A stretch of 16,709 bases of DNA from Desulfobacteraceae bacterium (GTDB lineage Bacteria; Desulfobacterota; Desulfobacteria; Desulfobacterales; Desulfosalsimonadaceae), in assembly GCA_027353395.1 (NCBI GenBank), contig DAIEHU010000021.1, positions 1 to 16,709 of the forward strand, in the 5' to 3' direction. Positions 1-7,845 of this stretch are shown one piece after another (the stretch's first letter is position 1; each line of letters starts with the position of its first letter). The translations under genes were made by a program, and so were the position numbers. Below the pieces are notes generated by a model that saw only the letters and a list, made by a program, of their open reading frames with translations, did no database searches and was not told the origin of the DNA.

Positions 1-1983
1 CTGGCGGCCCGGCTTTTTTTTAAATCCTGGGATGAGGTGAATGCGGATATCGAAAGCGCCCTGGTGCTGTTTCCAACCCTGGAATGGCGTTCCTGCAAGG
101 ATCCGTTTGATATCCGCCGGGAATCCGACCGCCGTGAACTGGCCCAGGCCCTGGCGTCGCTCGAGTCAAAGCATTTACTGAGCAACGATACACGCAATCT
201 GAACAGTTTGTATTTATCGTCCTATTTAAATGGATACGACCGGGTGAAGGCTTTTTTGCCGTCTGACCATTTGACCCAGGATTTTACAGGCGCGGATTTT
301 CCCGCCCACCGGGAATTCTCAGGCAATGACACCCTGGCGTTTTATCTAAAAGACATCTCCCTTGAAATTAATTCCGGCGATATTGGAAAAAATATCGAAA
401 TCGCGGATTGTCAGGGAAGCGACTCGCCCAACCCGCTGCATATGGCCATGATTCAGGATTACCTGTTGCTCGCCAATCTGTTGATCTATGTCATCAGCAG
501 CCGGACCGGCATCCGTCAGGCGGACATTAATTTTTTATCCATGATCAAAAAAATGGGAATCCTGGATTCCGTGGTGTTTGTCATCAACTGCGATCTTTCG
601 GAACATGAATCTCTTGATGAACTCCAGAATCTTGTTGGAAAAATCACGGATGATCTCGCCATCATTAAACCCGGCCCCCAGGTATATGCCTATTCCGCGC
701 TCTTGAGCCTTTTTACAACCTGCCGGGACGCGCTTCCCCACAAAGATCAGCAGCGGCTGCTGCAATGGGAAGCCGAGAAAAACATAACCGGTTTTTTATC
801 CGCCCAGGAAAAAAAATTTATCAATGATTTTCAGAGAATCGTCACCAGCAGCCGGTATTCGCTGCTTTTGTCGAATCATTCGGAGCGTCTTAAAATGATC
901 ATACTGGGCCTTTCGCACTGGCTTCGTGTCAATCAGGAAGTATTGACCAGGGACGCGGATGGGGCCGCCCGGCTGGTGAAAAAAATCAAATCCCAGCAGA
1001 AAAAAATTGACCGGGTGAAATCCATGGTCAAAAGCACCCTGGATGGCGCCGTCCAACAGATCAAACGGGAACTCCGGGCGGATGTGGATCACTTTTTCGA
1101 TTCCCGGTATGGCGAGGTGGTTCCGGGTTTGATTGATTTTGTTAAAAGTGATACGATTGTCATATCGCAGTATCAGGACCGGCTGCCGGAAGAAGGGTTT
1201 TCAAGCACTCTTTACTTGGTTTTTCAGGAATTTAGACATCATATTGACACGTTTATGGCGGAAAATGTCAACCCCCGGATCTTTCATTTTGTCCGAGATG
1301 AAGAAGAGAAAATAAAAGAATATTTTGATTCCATTACAGGCCCCTATGCAGGCATGGTCTCTGATGCGCTGGCGCATTACAATACCATTTTGGAGCAATC
1401 CGGGGCGTGCGATCCATCCGCGTCTCAGAAACCTCTGGTCCAGCCGGATATCACCATCCTCAAGAGAGAAAACAAAATAGACCTTCCGCCGGCTGCGGCG
1501 ACCATGAATTACAGCACCGCCATCAAAACCGAAGCCGTCATGCGGCTGGGGTATTATAATTTTATTAAGGCCGTTAAACGATTGTTTCGCCAGCCTGTCG
1601 GCGGCCAGACGGAAAATGCCGTGTCCGCTTTGCGGGATTCGGTCGCCCGGATGAAGAAAGAAACCGTTGAAAGTCTGCTGTTTCACTTTAAAAATTACCG
1701 GGAAAATATCAAATTCCAGTATGTTTTCCGGCTGGTGGATATCATGTCAGATCATATTTTCGATCTGCTGATGGAGCGGTTTCATGATTATTCAGAAGAT
1801 CTTTCCCAGTTGACCGCCGCGGCGTCCGGAAAACAGGTGGATAAAGAACAGTTGTTTCTGGCTTTTCAAGAGGCGGCAAGGGATGCGGGTGAGATTTCCA
1901 GCCAGGTTGGGCGATTGGGCGACATGCTCGAAAATGCCGCCCAATCGGGATTTTCCATGGAACTGGCCGGCAACAGCGCCTGA
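1..1983 (+). CDS. Dynamin-superfamily-like large GTPase, 5' end missing (partial)
   Basis: The frame is open from base 1 to the TGA at 1981-1983, giving 660 visible residues, so the gene very probably starts left of the window. A GTG at 37 could begin a 648-residue protein, but it has no convincing Shine-Dalgarno and no P-loop follows it. A GTPase core is suggested by a G3-like IADCQGSDSP (D encoded at 406-408), then a hydrophobic strand (LLIYVIS) and a G4-like FVINCDLSE near 577-603, which looks one residue short of the usual NKxD. A long, charged, helical and probably coiled-coil C-terminal half follows (for example KKIKSQQKKIDRVKSMVKS near 979-1035), as in bacterial dynamin-like stalks. 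I see no obvious transmembrane segment. ParA follows 44 bases later on the same strand, so co-transcription is possible. The family call rests on motif pattern and architecture; a divergent, non-dynamin P-loop GTPase remains possible. Confidence 0.6.
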   Translation: MAARLFFKSWDEVNADIESALVLFPTLEWRSCKDPFDIRRESDRRELAQALASLESKHLLSNDTRNLNSLYLSSYLNGYDRVKAFLPSDHLTQDFTGADFPAHREFSGNDTLAFYLKDISLEINSGDIGKNIEIADCQGSDSPNPLHMAMIQDYLLLANLLIYVISSRTGIRQADINFLSMIKKMGILDSVVFVINCDLSEHESLDELQNLVGKITDDLAIIKPGPQVYAYSALLSLFTTCRDALPHKDQQRLLQWEAEKNITGFLSAQEKKFINDFQRIVTSSRYSLLLSNHSERLKMIILGLSHWLRVNQEVLTRDADGAARLVKKIKSQQKKIDRVKSMVKSTLDGAVQQIKRELRADVDHFFDSRYGEVVPGLIDFVKSDTIVISQYQDRLPEEGFSSTLYLVFQEFRHHIDTFMAENVNPRIFHFVRDEEEKIKEYFDSITGPYAGMVSDALAHYNTILEQSGACDPSASQKPLVQPDITILKRENKIDLPPAAATMNYSTAIKTEAVMRLGYYNFIKAVKRLFRQPVGGQTENAVSALRDSVARMKKETVESLLFHFKNYRENIKFQYVFRLVDIMSDHIFDLLMERFHDYSEDLSQLTAAASGKQVDKEQLFLAFQEAARDAGEISSQVGRLGDMLENAAQSGFSMELAGNSA

Positions 1984-2018
1984 ACCCATCAGGCCAGGCG
2001 ATCACTATCAACAAGGAT

Positions 2019-2024
2019 GGAGGT
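2019..2024 (+). promoter_or_regulatory. Shine-Dalgarno of the ParA-like gene
   Basis: GGAGGT lies 3 bases before the ATG at 2028, and an additional AAGGA sits at 2013-2017 with a 10-base spacer. Together they support the chosen start. Confidence 0.6.
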
Positions 2025-2027
2025 AAA

Positions 2028-2807
2028 ATGGCGAAAAAAAATACGCGGATTGTGGCCATTGCCAATGAAAAGGGCGGCGTGGGAAAAACCGCCACCGTGG
2101 TCAACCTCGGAGCGGCTTTGGCCCTTTCAGGGAAAAAAGTGCTGATTGTGGATATGGATCCCCAGCATAATGCGACGACCGGTTTGGGAGTGGATTCCGC
2201 AGACGATGCCCTGAGTGTTTATGATTTAATCATTAATGGCGGCGCGACTAAGACAAAAGCGGCGATTTGCCGGACCGCCTGGGAAAAGCTGGACCTGATT
2301 CCATCTCACATGGACCTTTCAGGCGCTGAGATTGAACTGGTGGATGAAGAAGGACGGGAAAACCGCTTGAAAGAGGCCATCCATCATGTCGCGAATGATT
2401 ATGACGTGGTGATCATGGATACCCCGCCCAGCCTTTCCCTTCTGACCATCAATGTGTTTGCCGCCGCAACGGAGGTTCTGGTTCCCTGCCAGACCCACCC
2501 CTATGCGTTTAAGGCTTTGGAAGACCTATTTGACACCATCAGCGACATCAAGGAAGAAATTAATCCGGGGATCCGGATATCCGGCATTGTTCCGACATTT
2601 TTTGATCAGCGCACCAAAATCAGCCGGGACATCTTAGAAAGGCTTCAGACCGATGAGCGTTACCGGCATCTGGTGTATAAATCCGCCATCCGTGCCAATA
2701 CCGCCATTACAACCAGTTCTGATGTGGGAAAACCGGTGGTTTTTTACCGGACAACCAGTTATGGCGCCAATGATTATATGGCGCTGGCCCTTGAATTTAT
2801 CGGGTAA
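2028..2807 (+). CDS. ParA/Soj-family ATPase, orphan
   Basis: This is a 259-residue cytoplasmic ATPase of the ParA/MinD superfamily. The deviant Walker A motif KGGVGKT is at residues 15-21, with the signature lysine K15 and catalytic-loop K20. VDMDPQ (residues 41-46) is the typical switch I region, and VVIMDTPPS around D131 is Walker B. Length and motif layout match Soj-type ParA without an N-terminal HTH extension. Family members form ATP-dependent dimers that bind DNA non-specifically and position chromosomes, plasmids, chemosensory arrays or other cargo. No ParB gene or recognisable parS cluster is in the window, and the gene is not beside gidA/gidB, so this looks like an orphan copy. It follows the partial GTPase gene by 44 bases and faces recX. 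A cargo-positioning role is only an inference from these neighbours. Confidence 0.9.
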   Translation: MAKKNTRIVAIANEKGGVGKTATVVNLGAALALSGKKVLIVDMDPQHNATTGLGVDSADDALSVYDLIINGGATKTKAAICRTAWEKLDLIPSHMDLSGAEIELVDEEGRENRLKEAIHHVANDYDVVIMDTPPSLSLLTINVFAAATEVLVPCQTHPYAFKALEDLFDTISDIKEEINPGIRISGIVPTFFDQRTKISRDILERLQTDERYRHLVYKSAIRANTAITTSSDVGKPVVFYRTTSYGANDYMALALEFIG

Positions 2808-2840
2808 TTTGTCCAATGGATACAACTGCCAGGAGAATGT

Positions 2841-3479
2841 TCAGCCAACCGCCGGTCTGGAGTATTCCCAGGCCCGCTCAAAAATCGCGCTGCACAATTC
2901 ATAATGAAATCCTCTGCGTGCTAAATAGCCATACACCTTTTTTTTAAATTCTTCTTTTTCGAGTTTATCCCAGTGGCGGAGTTTCGGAAAGATGGCATCC
3001 CAAGCGGCCTGTTTCTCATCCAGATCAGCCAGAGCGGAATGAATAATTCCTTCTGGAATCCCTTTTTCTCTTAATTCCGCCCGCAATGCGGCCCTGCCTT
3101 TGGGCTTGCACCGCAACCGGTTTTCCACCCAGAGACGCGCAAAATCAAAATCATTAAGGTATCCGGCAGCTTCAAGTTTGCGGATGCTGTCGGTCACAGT
3201 CTCGGGCAAAAATTTTTTGTCCTGTAAATATCTTTGGATTTCATATCGGCTTCTGGGCCGGAATTTAAGAAAATACAAAGCCCGGAAGTAGGCGGCATCG
3301 GCTTCGTCAGCCTTTTTAAGCCGATCGATATCGGCAGGAGTGATGATGTCGCCTGATTTGAATGCAAGCAGATGTTGCCGGTGGATGGAGAATGCGTACT
3401 GGTGGTTGATAAACACATTCAACCGGTCTTTATTTTTTTGCTGAACGGTGATGGCTGTGATGGTGGCGGTGTCCGGCAT
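2841..3479 (-). CDS. recX: RecX family regulatory protein
   Basis: This 212-residue protein matches the RecX family: an N-terminal strand region (ITAITVQQKNKDRLNVFINH) followed by tandem three-helix repeats. Diagnostic stretches are ALYFLKFRPRSRYEIQRYL (about residues 67-85), LEAAGYLNDFDFARLWVENR (about 102-121) and KGRAALRAELREKGI (about 127-141). RecX binds RecA filaments and limits their extension and strand-exchange activity. The ATG at 3479 gives the usual RecX N-terminus. The gene begins 14 bases after the EHD-like GTPase stop codon, with no intervening terminator, so it looks like the last gene of the long minus-strand operon. It converges with parA, leaving 33 bases between the two stop codons. 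recX is commonly next to recA; no recA is visible here. Family assignment is confident; the reason for its position is unknown. Confidence 0.9.
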   Translation of the reverse strand: MPDTATITAITVQQKNKDRLNVFINHQYAFSIHRQHLLAFKSGDIITPADIDRLKKADEADAAYFRALYFLKFRPRSRYEIQRYLQDKKFLPETVTDSIRKLEAAGYLNDFDFARLWVENRLRCKPKGRAALRAELREKGIPEGIIHSALADLDEKQAAWDAIFPKLRHWDKLEKEEFKKKVYGYLARRGFHYELCSAIFERAWEYSRPAVG

Positions 3480-3493
3480 ATCATCCGTGGCGT

Positions 3494-4984
3494 TTATGAA
3501 AAGTTGCTTCGATCCTTTGCTGAGGGTTCCTTAGAGCGCTGAATGTCTCCATATTTGAGGTTGGACAATTCATTCAATCCCTTGCGGATATCCCGGGCGC
3601 CTTCCGTGAAAACCCGGTGGACATCCCCATACTCTTTCATGACCTTGTTCAAGGGAAAATCGCCGCTGGTTTTTTTAAGGTATTTATAGACCAGTTCCCG
3701 AACGGCTTGCCAACTGTCCCGCCGGGTTTGGGTTTCCAGCGGTGTCAGCTTGTCGGTGTTTTTCATGGTTTTGCGGTGGAACAGGGATTTCAGGTAACGC
3801 AGGGGCATGAGCACCCAGAAACCCATGAAAAGACCGGTCACCACCGCGCCGATGCCAAGGGCAACAGGATCGGTAACGCCTCCGGAAAAACCGGTCAAGA
3901 AACTCGCCATTATCGCCCCCGCGCCGGTCAGAAGACTGATGACAAGGCCGATGACGCCCCATTTGGCCCGGAATTCCTTAAGCTGTTTCCGGTAACTGAC
4001 GATGGCTTCCAGGAAATGGTCCAGCCGTTCGGCATTGGTTTCAATAAAAGTGGCGAGGTTGTCCAGGCGGTAGCGGGGGGCTTCGAGCACGGCATTTTTG
4101 AGATTTTTGCGCTGATTTTCCAGGTAAAACAAAAAGCTCTGATCTTCCGTGGGCCGGGTTTGCGGATTTTTGGCCGCCCGCGGGGAATAGGTCAGGTGGA
4201 TGGCCGGAATGTCTTTTCTGCCGGTAATTTGTGATAAATTCCAGCAAAGCGTTCCGTAGACCTGAAGCAGGTCGCTCAATGAGGCGCACTCATCAATGCG
4301 ATTTAAGACAAACAGCACCCGATCCTCATAGGTCCGGATGGAAACGGTTTCCCTCAAGCTGGTGTGAGATTCCCGGACTGTACCCGCCTTGTGGGGGTCA
4401 AAGAGCACCAGAACCAGATCGGCGAGCTGGGCCAGATCGCCGATGACCTCCTGATAGTCGTATCCCCGGTCACGCTCGGTGATGCTATCCAGCATACCGG
4501 GGGTGTCAATGAGCGCGAGGTTTTTTAAAAACGGCGAATTGACTTTTTTCAGCCGGAAATGAGAGGCAAATCGCTGGCCGTGTTTTTTCAGTATTTCAAA
4601 GGGATATTCCGGGTCATTGAGCAGGAATTTGCCGTCCCGTTCCTGGGTGACCTGAATCTCCGCGCCAACCGGGGCTGTGTCGTCATGGGTGATGATGGTG
4701 AATGAATCATCCGTCGGCGCCTGGCCGATAGCCTGAATGTCCGCACCGAGAAATTCATTGATCAGGGTGGATTTGCCTGAAGAATAATTTCCGATGATCA
4801 GCACCATCGGCCGCCATTTGATAGTGGATTCCAGGGGCACATCGCTGTATCCGTATGCCTGAGCCACGGGGGTAAGGCATTTTTCCACGGTCGCCACCAT
4901 TTCCGAGCGAAGCGAATTGATATAATTTTCGCGGTAAGTCCGGATCTCCGATTCATCGTCAATGGGTGTAACTGTTTCGTTCAA
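3494..4984 (-). CDS. EHD/dynamin-like membrane GTPase
   Basis: A 496-residue GTPase whose G domain closely resembles eukaryotic EHD (Eps15-homology-domain) ATPases. G1 GNYSSGKST is at residues 65-73 and a G2 segment APTDDSFTIITHDDT at 89-103. G3 DTPGML starts at 160, followed by the EHD-like ERDRGYDYQEVI. LVLFDPHKAGT spans 192-202, G4 NRID is at 228-231, and LLQVYGTLCWNLSQI spans 239-253. Unlike animal EHDs it has two predicted membrane helices (about 343-364 and 374-395) forming a hairpin, a soluble tail of about 100 residues, and no EF-hand/EH domain. The likely role is nucleotide-dependent membrane binding or remodelling at the inner membrane. It starts with TTG: no ATG or GTG lies between the upstream in-frame stop and this codon, and a good Shine-Dalgarno precedes it. 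It lies 18 bases after the hybrid kinase and 14 before recX, so it is probably the ninth gene of the operon. Confidence 0.8.
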   Translation of the reverse strand: MNETVTPIDDESEIRTYRENYINSLRSEMVATVEKCLTPVAQAYGYSDVPLESTIKWRPMVLIIGNYSSGKSTLINEFLGADIQAIGQAPTDDSFTIITHDDTAPVGAEIQVTQERDGKFLLNDPEYPFEILKKHGQRFASHFRLKKVNSPFLKNLALIDTPGMLDSITERDRGYDYQEVIGDLAQLADLVLVLFDPHKAGTVRESHTSLRETVSIRTYEDRVLFVLNRIDECASLSDLLQVYGTLCWNLSQITGRKDIPAIHLTYSPRAAKNPQTRPTEDQSFLFYLENQRKNLKNAVLEAPRYRLDNLATFIETNAERLDHFLEAIVSYRKQLKEFRAKWGVIGLVISLLTGAGAIMASFLTGFSGGVTDPVALGIGAVVTGLFMGFWVLMPLRYLKSLFHRKTMKNTDKLTPLETQTRRDSWQAVRELVYKYLKKTSGDFPLNKVMKEYGDVHRVFTEGARDIRKGLNELSNLKYGDIQRSKEPSAKDRSNFS

Positions 4985-4993
4985 AATATCATT

Positions 4994-4998
4994 TCCTT
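4994..4998 (-). promoter_or_regulatory. Shine-Dalgarno that fixes the TTG start of the EHD-like GTPase
   Basis: On the minus strand AAGGA lies 9 bases before TTG (4984-4982). The nearby ATG (just after AAGGA) opens a frame that stops after three codons. The GTPase frame has a TAA six codons upstream, so TTG is the only start that keeps the full N-terminus. Confidence 0.6.
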
Positions 4999-5002
4999 GT
5001 GA

Positions 5003-6760
5003 TTAATGCTTGTTGAGGGTCCAGTTCCTGACCTTTTCGATCAGTTCAAGGGGTTTCACCGGTTTGGAGATATAGTCATTCATGCCGGCGGCGAAACATT
5101 TTTCCTTGTCTTCCGCCAGAGCGCTGGCTGTCAGGGCGATAATCGGCACCTGATGGTCCAACACGCCGGATTGCTTTGACCGGATGAATCGGGCAGCTTC
5201 ATAACCGCCCATGCGGGGCATTAAAATATCCATCAGCACAAGATCATAAGCCTTCTTTTCCAGCGCGTTTACAGCCTGCCTGCCGTTTTCGGCGATATCC
5301 ACGAAATAGCCGTTTTTGGTTAAAATTTTTTGCGCCACCACCTGATTAACCCGGTTGTCTTCCACCAGCAGGATACAAATATTCCGGTTCTGCGTTTCCG
5401 TCATGGAATGTGGCGCCACAATCGTGCTCACGGGCTCGGAAAGAGGAGGGGCCGGTGTCCGGGACAATTCTTTTTCAAAAATTGCGGTAAACCAGAAGGT
5501 GGAGCCTCTTTCTTCCGCGGTGATCACACCAATGGAACCGCCCATGAGTTCCACCATGCTTTTACTGATGGCAAGCCCAAGTCCGGTTCCGCCGTAACGC
5601 CAGTTGGACGAGTCTTCAACCTGGGAGAAGGATTTAAAGAGCCGGTCGAGTTTTGCGGCGGGTATGCCGGGTCCGGTATCAGTCACGCTGAACTCCACCA
5701 ACGCATGGGTTCGATCGGTTTTTTTGAGATCCGCGCGAATGGAGACTTCTCCATGATCCGTGAATTTAATGGCATTGCCCGCCAGATTAAGCAATACCTG
5801 GCGCAGACGGCCTGGATCTCCGCGCAAATGGTCGGGGATTTCCTCATGAATGTGGCAGGTGATGCTCAGTCCTTTCTCCTGTGCCTTGACGGAAAGCAGC
5901 TCAAGGACTTCCTCCACAGTTACGCGCAGGTCAAATCCGATGGTCTCAATATTGAATTTTCCGGCTTCAATTTTTGAAAAATCAAGCACATCGTTAATAA
6001 TGGACAGCAGTGCATTGGCGCTGCTTTTGATGGTGTCGGCGAATTCGCGCTGATCATCTGAAAGAGCCGTATCGAGCAGAAGATCGGTCATGCCGATGAT
6101 GCCGTTCATGGGGGTGCGGATTTCATGGCTCATATTGGCGAGAAATTCGCTTTTGGCCTGACTGGCGGCTTCAGCCTGGGCCTTGGCGTTGGACAACTGT
6201 TTCTGGGTATTTAGAATTTCACGGTTCGCCTGCTCCAGCTCCAGATTTCTTTGAACGGCATTCTCATAGGTGGAAAACAGCAGATCAATGATTTGATAAG
6301 GGTTATCCGGAATTCGATGCATCTTCCCGTTGAAAAATATGTCAATGCCGGTTTTGTCCGAACGGTTTTTCCGAAGCTCCTGGTTTTGAAAAATGGTCTG
6401 AATCCTCGAAATCAGCACATTTTCATTGTAGGGTTTTGTGATAAAACTGTCCGCGCCGCTGGCAAGCGCGTTAAACACATCGTCCGCGTCGGAAAGGCTG
6501 GTCAGAAGAATAACGGGTATGGCCTTCAGGCGGGCATTGGATTTGATGTGCCGGCACAGGTCATAACCGTTTATTTCAGGCATTACGATATCGCTGATCA
6601 CCAGATCTGGCGTGCGGGTGTTCAAATAGCCGACGGCGGATTGTCCGTTGTTTTTTACAGTCACCGCAAACCCGCAGCCTTCCAGTATCTTTTCCAGGCG
6701 TAACGCTTGGGTCGGGCTGTCTTCAACCGTCAGGATATGATATGTGCGCGGATCGGTCAT
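5003..6760 (-). CDS. Soluble hybrid histidine kinase, REC-HisKA-HATPase-REC
   Basis: A 585-residue cytoplasmic sensor kinase. The N-terminal receiver (about 6-122) has VEDS acidic residues, phospho-acceptor D57 and K109. A coiled-coil linker follows (about 165-205). The H-box FLANMSHEIRTPMNG contains H212. The ATPase has its N-box around N329, DTGPGIP at 361-367 and GGTGLGLAIS at 390-399. The C-terminal receiver (about 460-580) has D511 and K566. I see no membrane helix, PAS, GAF or HPt domain, so its input is presumably phosphorylation of the first REC, plausibly by the operon's CheA. The final acceptor (an HPt protein) is not in the window. The start ATG overlaps the cheB stop as ATGA (6757-6760), implying translational coupling, and the EHD-like GTPase gene follows after 18 bases. 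Similar REC-HK-REC proteins occur widely in Desulfobacterota. Confidence 0.93.
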   Translation of the reverse strand: MTDPRTYHILTVEDSPTQALRLEKILEGCGFAVTVKNNGQSAVGYLNTRTPDLVISDIVMPEINGYDLCRHIKSNARLKAIPVILLTSLSDADDVFNALASGADSFITKPYNENVLISRIQTIFQNQELRKNRSDKTGIDIFFNGKMHRIPDNPYQIIDLLFSTYENAVQRNLELEQANREILNTQKQLSNAKAQAEAASQAKSEFLANMSHEIRTPMNGIIGMTDLLLDTALSDDQREFADTIKSSANALLSIINDVLDFSKIEAGKFNIETIGFDLRVTVEEVLELLSVKAQEKGLSITCHIHEEIPDHLRGDPGRLRQVLLNLAGNAIKFTDHGEVSIRADLKKTDRTHALVEFSVTDTGPGIPAAKLDRLFKSFSQVEDSSNWRYGGTGLGLAISKSMVELMGGSIGVITAEERGSTFWFTAIFEKELSRTPAPPLSEPVSTIVAPHSMTETQNRNICILLVEDNRVNQVVAQKILTKNGYFVDIAENGRQAVNALEKKAYDLVLMDILMPRMGGYEAARFIRSKQSGVLDHQVPIIALTASALAEDKEKCFAAGMNDYISKPVKPLELIEKVRNWTLNKH

Positions 6761-7845
6761 TTATGAGCAGGTTTCCCATGAGTGTCGCGTGAAATCTTAT
6801 TCAAGTAGGAGGTGATATCCTCAGGACGCAGCACATAGGTCGCCGCATTGATTCGGATGGCTTCCCCAGGCATTCCGAAAACAATGGCGCTTTCCTTGTC
6901 CTGAACAATGGTGACGGCACCCTGATCTTTCATTTTTTTCAATCCTGAAACCCCGTCGTTCCCCATTCCGGTCAAGAGTACGCCGACGGCGGTATTTTTA
7001 TATACATCGGCAATAGACGAAAATAATTTTGAAATCGGGCGTTTGCGACTTTCTTTGTCATTTATTGGAGTTAAAAGAAAAGTACGGGCGCTTGTGACGG
7101 TGGTGTAATAATCTTCAGGCGTAAAATAGACGTTCCCGTCAGCGACCGGTTCTCCGGTCCTGGCAATTTTAAGTACCAGATGCGCGGTTTTCGAAAGCCA
7201 GTCCACCATGCCCTCCAGGAATCCGCTGGCGATGTGCTGTGCAATGATAACGGGGATGCTGAAACGGTTTTCCAGATTGTCCAGAATCGCCTGAAGAACG
7301 GGCGGCCCTCCGGTGGAAGCCCCGATGGCGATGACGCTGGTCAAAGGCCGGGATTGACCAGCGGCCGGTTCCGAAAGCGAATCTTTTCCGGGAACGGTTA
7401 GTGAATGATGGGCTTTGTTTTTTTGTTTTAAAAGCCGGACGACTTTCACTTCGGACATAAGCCGAACGGCTCTTAAAAGTTTTTCAATCAAAACAGGAGC
7501 TTCCGGATGCCCAATGCCGGTCGGTTTTTGCACTACAGCCACAGCCCCGGCTTTCATGGCTTTAAAAATATTTTCGGTTTGCCCGGGAGCCACCAGGGTG
7601 CTGTGAATCACAATAGGGGCGGGGCATCTTTCCATGATGGCGCGCGTCGCCTCATAGCCGTTCATGCCGGGCATTTGAATATCCATGATGATTACATCCG
7701 GCTTTTCGCTTTCCGCCATTTCCAGGGCTTCTTTCCCGTTCTTCGCCTCGCCGATGATGGCGAGGTCCGGGTCTGAAGTGATGATATGCCGCAGGTATTC
7801 CCTTGTCGTTAAGGAATCATCGACAATGAGGACGTGGATTGTCAT
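6757..7845 (-). CDS. cheB: CheB-type chemoreceptor methylesterase (WspF-like)
   Basis: With the start at 7845 this is a 362-residue two-domain response regulator. The receiver has D10-D11, phospho-acceptor D55 (VIIMDIQMPG) and K108. A linker (about 130-168) leads to the methylesterase/deamidase domain with S177 in GASTGG, H204 in AQHIASGF and D297 in TGMGNDGVSG, the expected Ser-His-Asp triad. It removes methyl groups from receptor glutamates and sets adaptation; loss of the equivalent WspF locks the Pseudomonas Wsp system on. An ATG 54 bases upstream would add 18 residues foreign to the family. The ATG at 7845 instead overlaps the cyclase stop as ATGA (7842-7845), starts right at the receiver strand (MTIHVLIVDDS), and has GGGG 7 bases upstream. 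Its own stop overlaps the hybrid kinase start in the same way. Confidence 0.95.
   Translation of the reverse strand: MTIHVLIVDDSLTTREYLRHIITSDPDLAIIGEAKNGKEALEMAESEKPDVIIMDIQMPGMNGYEATRAIMERCPAPIVIHSTLVAPGQTENIFKAMKAGAVAVVQKPTGIGHPEAPVLIEKLLRAVRLMSEVKVVRLLKQKNKAHHSLTVPGKDSLSEPAAGQSRPLTSVIAIGASTGGPPVLQAILDNLENRFSIPVIIAQHIASGFLEGMVDWLSKTAHLVLKIARTGEPVADGNVYFTPEDYYTTVTSARTFLLTPINDKESRKRPISKLFSSIADVYKNTAVGVLLTGMGNDGVSGLKKMKDQGAVTIVQDKESAIVFGMPGEAIRINAATYVLRPEDITSYLNKISRDTHGKPAHK

Noticed and set aside
37..39. GTG as the true start of the left-edge GTPase.
   Set aside because: The frame stays open to base 1, no good ribosome site precedes the GTG, and the G1 motif expected upstream would be lost, so a partial gene is more likely.
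2808..2840. Bidirectional terminator between convergent parA and recX.
   Set aside because: The 33 bases show no stable hairpin or T-run.
3617..4234. 205-codon plus-strand open frame opposite the EHD-like GTPase.
   Set aside because: It lies antisense inside a well-supported gene, and its translation shows no domain-like pattern. The same applies to the other long antisense frames, such as 11375-12190, 5330-5977 and 14806-15306.
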